Below are positions 13,114-20,752 of a stretch of 25,847 nucleotides of DNA, piece by piece. Below the pieces are notes generated by a model. The model saw nothing but the letters and a program-made list of their open reading frames with translations, was not told the origin of the DNA and made no database searches. The translations under genes were made by a program, and so were the position numbers. The DNA is from CAYTGG01 sp964581415 (GTDB taxonomy: Archaea; Nanobdellota; Nanobdellia; Pacearchaeales; GW2011-AR1). The DNA lies in the NCBI GenBank assembly GCA_964581415.1, contig CAZOOJ010000002.1, positions 1 through 25,847 of the forward strand. Direction: 5' to 3'. Position 1 is the stretch's first letter. Every line of letters starts with the position of its first letter.

Positions 13114-15135
13114 TCATACTTTCTGAACATAACCTCTTCTTGGCTTGAATATCTCTCCATGAGAATTTAGTTTGTCTATTGCTTCTTCAATTTCCTCTTT
13201 TTTTAATTTTCCTTCAAGTTCATTTTCAATTTCTTCAATTGGAATCATTTTTCCAAGTCTGTTCTCTAATTCAATTATAGTGTCCTTTACTGTTAATATC
13301 TTGTTTCTCTGAGATGAAGAAAAAGTTCCTGAAATTCTGTCAATATCAAAAGTCTTTAATTCATAGTCGTAACCCACCTGCATTAGATAATATTTCATTA
13401 TATCAATTGCTCTTCGTGCGTCCTCCACTGATACTTTTTCACTTAATCTTAATTTTGCAGAAGCTTCAGACATTCTAATTAATGCTTGTAGTTGCCTTGC
13501 TGAAATAGGAATTGGTCTCATTGCAGTTTCAGAAGTTACAGGACGATTTCTTAATTCTACATAAAATCTTTTTATTTCTATACTTGCTTCTTCGCTTAAT
13601 ATAGGATGAATTTTCTGTTTTGCATAAGCAATATATTTTCTAAAAAGTTCTCTAGGAATTATCATTTGTCCTCCTTCTCTTTTATGTTCTAATAAAACGT
13701 GTTTTGCTATAAGTTCATCTTTTTTTCTGTCTGGAATATCTCTTAATGTAAAGATAATATCAAATCTATTTATTAAAGTTGGAGGCATATCTATTTGCTG
13801 AGCTATTGATTGAGAAGGGTCAAATCTTCCGAATTTTGGATTTGCTGCTGCTAATACAGAAGTCTCTGCTCGAAGAGTTGCCTGAACATTAGCTTTGCTT
13901 ACTGTTATAGTCTGCTGTTCCATTGCTTCGTGCATTGAACTTCTATCACTTGGATCCATCTTTTCTAATTCATCAATACAGACAAGCCCTTTATTAGCTA
14001 AAACCATTGCTCCTGCTTCTAAAGACCATCCTTTTAGATATTCATCTCTTATTACTGAAGCAGTTAATCCTGCTCCTGATGCACTTTTACCTACAACATA
14101 TCTTCCTTTGGGAGAGATGTTTGCCATAAATCCCAGACTGTGACTTTTGGCAACTCCAGGATCTCCTATTAATAAAATGTGAATATCTCCTCTGTTTTTT
14201 GAGCCATCTAAATTTGTTTTTTTAACACCTCCAAATAATTGCAATACTAATGATTTTTTTATTTCATCATATCCCCAAATACTTGGAGTTATACTTCTTG
14301 AAAGTTTTTCAAAAATTTGAGGATCTTCAGATAATTCAAGAATTTCTCTTTCATCTTCTTCTCCTATGTCAAGTTCTTCAAAGGTTTCTTCTAAAGGAAT
14401 TAGATTATTTGCATCCATTGCTAATTGAAATCTAGTTGATAATCCTCCTGAACTTAGAGGAACTGGAACCTCCTTTAAAACTCCAATAACCTTTATTCTG
14501 CTTCCAGGAGTTGTTTTTTCTTCCATTCTTGGCTCTACTAAATCTTCTTTTATGAAAATGTCTAGTCTTTTTGGCTGTTCTCCTCCTGATAATGATTCAG
14601 GAGACTCCTCTATTACAAGTCTTTGTGTATCAACCATCTCTTTACTAATAAGTCTAAATCCTCCTTTTCTTCCGCAAGAACATCTTGTAGGTTCTCTAAA
14701 TTTTTTTTCAACCTGTAAAACAGAGATTACTGTTCCACAACTTGGACATTCAAATCTTGCATTAACAACCTGAGGTCTTACATCTGATGCTTGTCTTATT
14801 ATTCCTTCAAGAGCAATAGTTTCATTTAAATGTCTTGAACGAATATCTCTTATTTTTATTTCCTGACTTTTTGGAAGATTATACAATCTAACTCTTACGT
14901 CTTTCAATAATCCAGATTCTTCAATAGACAATTCAATTATTCTTAGAGTTTCTTCAGGATTTGAAAGAATTTCTTCTGATAACTTGTTTGAGAATTCATT
15001 TAATACCATAAAGTTTACATAGATAACATTATTTCCTTTTCTTATTGAATCTCCAAGTTCTTTTTTGTAAAAATCAAAAAATTTTTTTGTCTCTATTATC
15101 AATTCTTCTTTTTTAGGCTTTTTTTCTTCTGCCAT
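13114..15135 (-). CDS. mcm: MCM replicative DNA helicase
   Basis: Hexameric 3'-5' helicase of archaeal replication. The N-terminal domain carries a zinc motif with C130, C133, C152 and C154 (CPSCG and CSCG). The AAA+ core has Walker A GDPGVAKS (~324-331), Walker B CIDELE (~386-391), sensor 1 in AAANPKFGRFDP and the arginine finger in LINRFDIIF. A winged helix ends the protein (ENELEGKLKKEEIEEAIDKL). At 673 residues it is full length, with no intein. A TATA-rich stretch at 15155-15170 lies about 25 bp before the ATG. The next gene in the same direction is the RPA-like OB protein, so the two probably form a replication unit. Confidence 0.97.
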   Translation of the reverse strand: MAEEKKPKKEELIIETKKFFDFYKKELGDSIRKGNNVIYVNFMVLNEFSNKLSEEILSNPEETLRIIELSIEESGLLKDVRVRLYNLPKSQEIKIRDIRSRHLNETIALEGIIRQASDVRPQVVNARFECPSCGTVISVLQVEKKFREPTRCSCGRKGGFRLISKEMVDTQRLVIEESPESLSGGEQPKRLDIFIKEDLVEPRMEEKTTPGSRIKVIGVLKEVPVPLSSGGLSTRFQLAMDANNLIPLEETFEELDIGEEDEREILELSEDPQIFEKLSRSITPSIWGYDEIKKSLVLQLFGGVKKTNLDGSKNRGDIHILLIGDPGVAKSHSLGFMANISPKGRYVVGKSASGAGLTASVIRDEYLKGWSLEAGAMVLANKGLVCIDELEKMDPSDRSSMHEAMEQQTITVSKANVQATLRAETSVLAAANPKFGRFDPSQSIAQQIDMPPTLINRFDIIFTLRDIPDRKKDELIAKHVLLEHKREGGQMIIPRELFRKYIAYAKQKIHPILSEEASIEIKRFYVELRNRPVTSETAMRPIPISARQLQALIRMSEASAKLRLSEKVSVEDARRAIDIMKYYLMQVGYDYELKTFDIDRISGTFSSSQRNKILTVKDTIIELENRLGKMIPIEEIENELEGKLKKEEIEEAIDKLNSHGEIFKPRRGYVQKV

Positions 15136-15447
15136 GAAAAATAAAATAAGTATTAGTTTTTATAAATTTATATGGACTATTAAATGGTTTTTTTAAAATA
15201 GGATTATCTTAAAGGAGTGAAATTATTTATTAAAACCTTTTAGAAGTAAGAAAAATACTAAAATTATATACTCTTTTGTTTTAAGAAGATATTTTAGACT
15301 GCAAATATTTTTATTTTTAGAAAATATTTAGGATAAAAATAGAAATTTATAGCAAATATACTTATAAAAATATGGTGATGCTTTTTAGCTTTTTTTAATT
15401 AGTCTAGAACTATCTTTAAAGCAGACATAAATTTCTAAGAAAATTAA
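15136..15447. other. 312-bp AT-rich intergenic gap between MCM and TBP
   Basis: Apart from the likely MCM promoter (TATA-like run at 15155-15170 on the minus strand), I see no gene. A weak C/D-box-like GGTGATGC at 15375-15382 follows a TATA-like CTTATAAAAA at 15360-15369. Near 15388-15418 there is a possible small stem (GCTTT with AAAGC, enclosing TAGT with ACTA). No D box or guide region can be defined. Confidence 0.4.
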
Positions 15448-16011
15448 TCATTTCTTATAATTTTTTAATGCAATCTTGACATTTTTTAAAAGTTGTGTCA
15501 TGCTGTATTCTAATTGCTTTTTGTTTTTTGTTCCTGTGCAAACTAATTTTCCATTGCTAAATAAAAGAAAAGTTGCATTTGGCTCTATGAGTTTATATAC
15601 TAAACCAGGAAACTGTTCTGGTTCATATTCTGTGTTTAACATTTCTAAAGCTAAAAAATTAAGATTGAGTTTTAAGTCAATTACTCCTGAAGCAACAATG
15701 TTTTGGACAGTTATCTTTGGTTTTGCTGTTATATTTACATTTATTCTTTTCAATTGTTTTATTACAGACTGAATCGCTTTTTTTACTTGTGCTATTGATT
15801 TTGTTCCTGTGCATACTAAATTTCCAGAAGAGAAAACAAGAACAGCTGATTTTGGCTCTTTAATTCTTAAAACTAATCCAGGAAAAGTATCTGGATTGTA
15901 TTCTGTATTTGGCTGTGTTCTTGCTAATTTTGTTAAAGGAACAGGTTTTTCTAGAGAAGTTGTAGCAACTATATTCTGAATCTCATAATTGTTTTTCTTT
16001 TTATTCGTCAT
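15448..16011 (-). CDS. tbp: TATA-binding protein (TBP)
   Basis: Binds the TATA boxes that mark many promoters in this window and starts transcription with TFB. The protein is the classic two-repeat saddle: repeat 1 contains ARTQPNTEYNPDTFPGLVLR and SSGNLVCTGTKS, repeat 2 contains MLNTEYEPEQFPGLVYKL and SNGKLVCTGTKN. The DNA-intercalating phenylalanines are present in TFPGLV/QFPGLV and VLVFSSG/FLLFSNG. Length is 187 residues, normal. There is no long acidic C-terminal tail; the protein ends in a basic helix (NVKIALKNYKK). Start at the first ATG after a lysine-rich leader peptide MTNKKKNNYEIQN. Confidence 0.97.
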   Translation of the reverse strand: MTNKKKNNYEIQNIVATTSLEKPVPLTKLARTQPNTEYNPDTFPGLVLRIKEPKSAVLVFSSGNLVCTGTKSIAQVKKAIQSVIKQLKRINVNITAKPKITVQNIVASGVIDLKLNLNFLALEMLNTEYEPEQFPGLVYKLIEPNATFLLFSNGKLVCTGTKNKKQLEYSMTQLLKNVKIALKNYKK

Positions 16012-16203
16012 TGTTTAAATTTAAGGAATTTTTATTTATAAAGGCTTCGAAGAAAAGAATTTTAATATATTTTTAATTATGCAAATTAATTTAAATGAAT
16101 TTTTTTAAAATAATATAGTGATAAAAGAAATTATTGCTGTTTTATATTTTTTTCAAAAAATTTTTCTTTATATTAAAGAACAGTTTTAAATTTATTTTTA
16201 AAT

Positions 16204-16311
16204 ATGAGTCATGAAAAAGGAAGAGTTTCTTTTTATTCTAAAGATTGGAGACAAAGAAGTCTTTTAGGAGCTCATTTAAATGAGATTTCTGAAGATAAAT
16301 TTAGAGAATAA
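16204..16311 (+). CDS. Small uncharacterised protein, 35 residues
   Basis: A short frame reads MSHEKGRVSFYSKDWRQRSL followed by LGAHLNEISEDKFRE. The composition (mixed charge, aromatic SFYSKDW, helix-like second half) looks like protein rather than random AT-rich frame. TTTATATT at about 16168-16175 gives a start 26-28 bp downstream, just before the ATG. The stop is immediately adjacent to the stop of the membrane protein gene on the other strand. No family recognised; the size allows a regulatory peptide or a subunit of a larger complex. Confidence 0.5.
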   Translation: MSHEKGRVSFYSKDWRQRSLLGAHLNEISEDKFRE

Positions 16312-17403
16312 TTATTTTCTAAACCTATTTTTAATGTAATTCACTAATTCGCTTCCTTTTATCTGAACACTTGAGGGACCTGCTCTTATATAAAATTCTT
16401 CTTCATCTTTTTTTGGTTTTAAAAATACAGGCTCTTCGCTTTTTTTACATTCAACTCTTAGAATTGTTTTTCCTTCTATTTCTATTAATTCAAAATCTAT
16501 TAAGTTCAGATATTTTTTTCCTATTTTTTCTTTTATTATATTTATAAAATGCAGATTTAATCTATCATTATTCTCAAATCTGTCTTTTTCAATTCCAATA
16601 ATTTCTTTATTGTTTGAAATTCCAATTAAAAGAATTCCACCTTCTGAATTCAAAAAAGCATCAATTGTTTTTAATGATGCATATTCTACTTTTTTGTCTA
16701 TATCTCCAGTATGAAGATTAACTCTTAAAGTAGATTTGAACTCAATATTTTCATTTTCTCCTTTTTTAATAATCTCTTTTATTTCAGAAAAATCTTTTTT
16801 TGAAAATAATTTAGGATTTATTTCTGTGAATTTACCTATAATTTTTCTTAAAAAACTTTTTTTCCCTTTCATATAAACATATCCTGCAAAAGATGAAATT
16901 AGAGCACCAAAAATAACATAAGTCATATTTCTCATAGAATAATGATAGAGTCCTACAGAAATATTCTGTTCAAGAAATATTTTTAAAAAATATTTTAAGA
17001 ACTCCAGAGCAAATCCAAATGTAACTGCAAAATTAAATGAAAATAAAATTATCAAAAAATAATTCTTTTTTATCTGATTGCTTGAATATAAAATTAGTAA
17101 AATCATAAAACCAATTAAACTTATTGCTATTCCAAAGAATATCGGAACTATTATTCCACCTATACTGCCTAGAAAAAGAGTCAATATTACAAATATTAAT
17201 AATAATTCTTCAAATTCTGGAGGAATTTCTATATGATATCTTCTTATTGTTTGAGGTATAAACAGAAGTATGAGCAGAAAAATATTAGTAGACATTATAT
17301 GCCATAATCCGTAATAAATTGCATTAAATATAGACAAAACTAAAATAAATTTTATTGCAAATAATAAATGCTCCCGAATCTCTGAAAATTTTTTCAGATT
17401 CAT
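16312..17403 (-). CDS. Membrane protein with C-terminal AlbA_2 (Schlafen-type) domain
   Basis: Residues ~12-35, 38-52, 66-88, 90-107, 115-137 and 158-178 are hydrophobic, giving about six membrane helices. The fifth and sixth with their linker (FALEFLKYF, YHYSMRNMTYVIFGALIS) resemble the DUF2238/YjdF-type membrane domain. The cytosolic part (~205-363) is an AlbA_2 domain: ENENIEFKST (~216-225), SEGGILLIGISNNKEIIGIE (~253-272) and EEEFYIRAGPSSVQIKG (~335-350). Soluble AlbA_2 proteins bind nucleotide or nucleic acid and are often regulators. A membrane-anchored copy could be a nucleotide sensor, but this is inference. Upstream lies copy B of the structured element. Confidence 0.75.
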   Translation of the reverse strand: MNLKKFSEIREHLLFAIKFILVLSIFNAIYYGLWHIMSTNIFLLILLFIPQTIRRYHIEIPPEFEELLLIFVILTLFLGSIGGIIVPIFFGIAISLIGFMILLILYSSNQIKKNYFLIILFSFNFAVTFGFALEFLKYFLKIFLEQNISVGLYHYSMRNMTYVIFGALISSFAGYVYMKGKKSFLRKIIGKFTEINPKLFSKKDFSEIKEIIKKGENENIEFKSTLRVNLHTGDIDKKVEYASLKTIDAFLNSEGGILLIGISNNKEIIGIEKDRFENNDRLNLHFINIIKEKIGKKYLNLIDFELIEIEGKTILRVECKKSEEPVFLKPKKDEEEFYIRAGPSSVQIKGSELVNYIKNRFRK

Positions 17404-17590
17404 AATTTACAAAAGGATTTGAAGTTTATAGTTTTTTGGCTTGATGTTAGATTTATTTCATAATTAAAATTTTATCTGATTTTTATAATTCTTAATTAAT
17501 ACAAAATACAATAATAAATTAATGATCAATGGAAACTGATTAAATGAATAATTAGTAAGAAGGAGTATAATCTTAGATTTATAAGCTTAA
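17404..17590. other. Left part of the gap upstream of the AlbA_2 membrane protein
   Basis: This is the left part of a 388-bp stretch with no gene; the remainder (17591-17790) is copy B. It is AT-rich, with a TATA-like ATTTATAA at 17576-17583 that stands about 20 bp before copy B's stem and could be its + strand promoter. Nothing else is recognised. Confidence 0.35.
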
Positions 17591-17790
17591 TTTAAACTGG
17601 CTCTGGTGAATTCCTTTAAAACTAGGCAGGCTATTACAATTATCAATTATTAATTACTTATCTATTTAACAGATTAACTAAAGAGGTTTCGTCGCCAATT
17701 GATTCTTTAGGAATTTATATTGTGCAATATATCAAAAATTAATAAGATAAGATTTTAGAAAAAATGAAGAGTTTTCCCAGAGCCTTTAAA
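17591..17790 (+). ncRNA. Copy B of a dispersed structured element (candidate ncRNA)
   Basis: An 8-bp terminal stem pairs GGCTCTGG (17599-17606) with CCAGAGCC (17777-17784), extended by TTTAAA on both sides (17591-17596 and 17785-17790). The inner stem pairs AATTCCT (17609-17615) with AGGAATT (17709-17715). Two further hairpins are CTAAAGAG/TTCTTTAG (17678-17685, 17703-17710) and TATATT-GTGC-AATATA (17716-17731). Copy A has the same layout, with T-A in its outer stem where B has C-G. Its right edge is two bases from the DNA ligase stop codon. It encodes no protein frame. The strand is uncertain. Confidence 0.55.
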
Positions 17791-17791
17791 C

Positions 17792-19504
17792 TCAACCATA
17801 TCTCCAATTTCTTTTTTGGAATTCAAAATCTTTTTCAATTTCTGCAATATTTGAAATTTCTGAAATTGGTTTGTCTGGACGCAGAGCTATTATTCTAGGA
17901 AAACGCAAAGCCCATCCAGAATTATAATTAGGTGAATGTTGAATCTCCTGATATCTTACTGAAACAATTATTTTTGGTTTAATTATTACTCTTTCTTTTT
18001 TTTCCTTTATTATCAGAGGTTTTATTTTTTCTGTAAGTTCTATAAAAGAAAGTCCTAATTCTGTTTTTTCCTTTATTCCTGTTCCAACTTTCCCTATCTC
18101 TAAAAATTCTCCTTTCTTTTCTCCTTTACACGATAATATAAAACTTGAAAGCCATCCTTTTCTTTTTCCTTTTCCATATTCTGCTCCTGTTATGACTAAA
18201 TCCAAATCTCTTTCCTCTGGTTTTATTTTTAACATATGCCCGACTCTGCTTCCAGGATTATATTTTGCTTCTAGATTTTTCATCATTACTCCTTCTTGAT
18301 TGTCTTTCAACGCTTTCTTGTAAAATTTCTTTGCTTTTTTTTCATTTCCAGTTAGAATTTGTTTTGCAGAAATTATTCTATAAGGAGAATTTTTTATTAT
18401 TCTTCTTATTAATTTTGTTCTTTTTTCAAAAGATTCATCAATAAAAGATTTTCCATTATAATAAAGAATATCAAAAACATTTATTTCAATAGGAAGTTCT
18501 TTTTGAAGTTTTTCTATAAAATATTTTCTTCTTATTCTTTGACTGATATATTGAAAAGGCTGATATTCTTTTGTTTTTTTATTATATCCTACTGCTTCTG
18601 AATCAAGAATAAATGAGTCTCCTTTTACATATTTTTTAATATATTCAACTACTTCTGAAAATTGTTTTGTTACGTTTTCAAGTCTTCTTGTAAAAAGCAT
18701 TATTTTTTCTCCTTTTTTATGTATTAAAAGCCGAAATCCGTCGTATTTATATTCAATTGCACATGGTTTTCCTAAAGCTTTAAATCCTTCTTCAATTGTA
18801 GGAGTTTTTTGAGCTAACATAACTTTTATTGGTTTTCCAACTTGTAATACAACTTTTTCTAATTCTCTTAGTTTTTTCTTTTTTGCTTTTTCAAAAATTT
18901 CAGCCAAATCATTTGAATTATCAATAGCTTTTTGAATTTTTTTTGAAGCTTCTGATTGATTTTTAGGAAAAAATGCTTTAGACATAGATTCTCTTATGGT
19001 GCTTTCCTGAACACCTATTCTTAAATCACCAATTAAAGTTCTTATTAGATATTTTGATTCTAAGGAAGAAGCAGATGTTAATAATTCTGTTATTAGAGAA
19101 ATTTTTTTATTAACGCTTCCTTTTCCTTCTAATTCTGGAAGTTTTCTTAAATTTTCCAGAACTTTTTTTGTTTCTAAAACATAGGTTTTTAGTGTTGATT
19201 GGCTTTTTCTTTTTGTTAATTTTTCTGCTACTTCTCCTAAATCACCTAAAATCTTCCATTCTGACTTGACTTTATTCTCATTATTTCCAGTTGCTTTTGC
19301 TATTGATTTTATTGTAAGCTGATTTGAAATACCAATTCTTCTCTCATCATATTCAGGATAAATTCTTCCTAATAACAGATAAAGTATATCTTTATCCTCT
19401 TTTTTTATTTCTTTTAAAAATTTGGAAAGAATTTTTATTTTTTCAAGACGTTTGGTTGTGCTTGAAAGTTCTTCATAAATCTCTGCAAGTTTGAAATATT
19501 TCAT
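17792..19504 (-). CDS. lig: ATP-dependent DNA ligase
   Basis: Joins Okazaki fragments and repair nicks using ATP. The N-terminal DNA-binding domain spans residues ~1-220. The nucleotidyltransferase core begins with motif I EYKYDGFRL (adenylated lysine K253), followed by LDSEAVGYN, the NQEGVMMKN motif IV and HMLKIKPEERDLDLVITGAE (motif V). An OB-fold ends the protein (IKPKIIVSVRYQEIQHSPNY, GWALRFPRIIALRPDKP). At 570 residues it is a complete archaeal-type ligase. The start is clear at 19504, 38 bases downstream of the mini-ferritin gene in the same direction, so it may share a transcript. Confidence 0.97.
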   Translation of the reverse strand: MKYFKLAEIYEELSSTTKRLEKIKILSKFLKEIKKEDKDILYLLLGRIYPEYDERRIGISNQLTIKSIAKATGNNENKVKSEWKILGDLGEVAEKLTKRKSQSTLKTYVLETKKVLENLRKLPELEGKGSVNKKISLITELLTSASSLESKYLIRTLIGDLRIGVQESTIRESMSKAFFPKNQSEASKKIQKAIDNSNDLAEIFEKAKKKKLRELEKVVLQVGKPIKVMLAQKTPTIEEGFKALGKPCAIEYKYDGFRLLIHKKGEKIMLFTRRLENVTKQFSEVVEYIKKYVKGDSFILDSEAVGYNKKTKEYQPFQYISQRIRRKYFIEKLQKELPIEINVFDILYYNGKSFIDESFEKRTKLIRRIIKNSPYRIISAKQILTGNEKKAKKFYKKALKDNQEGVMMKNLEAKYNPGSRVGHMLKIKPEERDLDLVITGAEYGKGKRKGWLSSFILSCKGEKKGEFLEIGKVGTGIKEKTELGLSFIELTEKIKPLIIKEKKERVIIKPKIIVSVRYQEIQHSPNYNSGWALRFPRIIALRPDKPISEISNIAEIEKDFEFQKRNWRYG

Positions 19505-19542
19505 TCTCTTTTAATAGAAATAAGAAAAAGATGTTTTTAAGT

Positions 19543-19824
19543 TTATTCAGTTAATTCTTCAATTTCTTTTTTTCCTTTCTCAAACTCTTCAACTTGTTCT
19601 TTATCTTTTTCAAAAAGCAAAGTTTGAAACTCACCGATATGTGTTTTTTCTTCTCTTGCAATATCTAAAAGGACTTTTTTTATTTTTTCATCTTGCGTTT
19701 CTTCTGCAAGTTGTTCATAAAGATTTACAGCATCAAGTTCTGCAATCATTCCAAGCCTTAGAATTTCTTTGTCAATATTCTCTTTAGAAACTTTGCTTAA
19801 ATCAATTGGTTCTTTTGATAACAT
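19543..19824 (-). CDS. Encapsulated-ferritin-like four-helix protein, 93 residues
   Basis: Short ferritin-like protein resembling the EncFtn family, which has half-ferritin chains that oxidise and release iron inside an encapsulin shell. Helix 1 carries AELDAVNLYEQLAEE and helix 2 carries IAREEKTHIGEFQTLLF. Glutamate E29 and the pair E59/H62 keep the 30- and 3-residue spacing of E32, E62 and H65 of characterised EncFtn, and Y36 aligns with its Y39. A charged tail follows. TATATAAA-like sequence near 19846-19853 lies about 26 bp upstream. No encapsulin gene is in the window. It could instead be a stand-alone rubrerythrin-like metalloprotein. Confidence 0.7.
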   Translation of the reverse strand: MLSKEPIDLSKVSKENIDKEILRLGMIAELDAVNLYEQLAEETQDEKIKKVLLDIAREEKTHIGEFQTLLFEKDKEQVEEFEKGKKEIEELTE

Positions 19825-19909
19825 AGTTATTAGAAGAGAGAAAATAGTTTATATAGATTTGGGTTTTTGGAGTCTTGTAGTATAAGCAGGAGTTATTTGA
19901 CTCAAAAAA

Positions 19910-20482
19910 TTACTTTCCTTTTCTTTTTCCAGCTCTTACAGAAGGGCGGGATTTGTTTGATGGGAATTTTTTCCTTAATCCACGAGATTTTTTTCCTGCA
20001 GAAGTCAATCCTCTTAAAGCTCTTTTTGAATTTGATTTTTTTGTAATCCAATTTATTTTTTTGTCTTTTTTTATTTCCGGCTTGTTTGGATTCACACAAA
20101 TTACTTCATAAAAATAATGCAATCCATCTTTTCCTATTAAATATGAATTTAGAACTACAAGATTCTTGTATTTTCTTTCAATTCTCTGTTCAGCAATCCA
20201 TTTATAAGACATCTTTAGATTTTTTCTGATGTGCAACCTTTTGCTTCTTCTTCCTTTATTAGGACGTGGACGTTTATGCCCTCCTCTTTTCACTCTTATT
20301 CTGAAAATTTCAAATCCTTCTTTGTCTTTGTATCCTAAGGCTCTTGCTTTGTCAATTCTTAGAGGTTTGTCAACTTTTGTAAAAACCTGAGACTTTCTCC
20401 ATTCTATCATTCTTTCTCTTGAAGTTTTTTTATCTGGTTTTTTCCATGCTTGCTTTAAATAATAATACATTCCTTTTGTCAT
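19910..20482 (-). CDS. Large ribosomal subunit protein L15e
   Basis: Archaeal/eukaryotic large-subunit protein without a bacterial counterpart. The sequence MTKGMYYYLKQAWKKPDKKT, ARALGYKDKEGFEIFRIRVK, RGGHKRPRPNKGRRSKRLHI, LNSYLIGKDGLHYFYEVICV and a lysine/arginine-rich tail (RALRGLTSAGKKSRGLRKKF) match L15e. The length (190) is normal. The protein is strongly basic, as expected for rRNA contact. It is probably transcribed alone from the AT-rich space before tRNA-Ile. Confidence 0.95.
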   Translation of the reverse strand: MTKGMYYYLKQAWKKPDKKTSRERMIEWRKSQVFTKVDKPLRIDKARALGYKDKEGFEIFRIRVKRGGHKRPRPNKGRRSKRLHIRKNLKMSYKWIAEQRIERKYKNLVVLNSYLIGKDGLHYFYEVICVNPNKPEIKKDKKINWITKKSNSKRALRGLTSAGKKSRGLRKKFPSNKSRPSVRAGKRKGK

Positions 20483-20593
20483 TTTTTTCCTATTCTTTAT
20501 TTGGAAAAAATGATTCAGAAAACTTTTAGTTTTCTTTTATCATGAATTATGAAGAAAAAATTTATTTTTAAAGGTTGGGGTTTGTCAAAAAAA

Positions 20594-20601
20594 TTTATAA
20601 A
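20594..20601 (+). promoter_or_regulatory. TATA box of tRNA-Ile
   Basis: TTTATAAA centred about 28 bp before the tRNA-Ile 5' end at 20626. This is the expected spacing for a short 5' leader on an archaeal tRNA precursor. Confidence 0.6.
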
Positions 20602-20625
20602 TCTATTATCTCTTTGATTTTGATA

Positions 20626-20750
20626 GAGCCTGTAGCTCAGTCTGGTTAGAGCACTACTCTGATAATGTCAAAATCTATGATTTTGATTATGCTCAGAAAT
20701 ATCTGATTTCAGACAGGTAGGGGTCCTCGGTTCAAATCCGAGCAGGCTCA
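20626..20750 (+). tRNA. tRNA-Ile (GAT) with a 50-nt intron
   Basis: The acceptor arms GAGCCTG and CAGGCTC pair, the discriminator is A, the D arm is GCTC-AGTCTGGTTA-GAGC (a common Ile pattern), the anticodon stem is CTACT/GGTAG with loop CT-GAT-AA, and the T arm is CTCGG-TTCAAAT-CCGAG. The intron (20665-20714) follows position 37. It forms TCAAAATC-TAT-GATTTTGA, a perfect 8-bp hairpin, and a second 5-bp hairpin, as expected for a bulge-helix-bulge substrate. The mature tRNA would be 75 nt without CCA. The zinc-ribbon gene on the other strand ends two bases beyond it. Confidence 0.95.
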
Positions 20751-20752
20751 TT

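Noticed and set aside
15360..15420. C/D-box-like sRNA between MCM and TBP
   Set aside because: A C box-like GGTGATGC is present, but no D or D' box (CTGA) at suitable spacing and no guide region can be defined.
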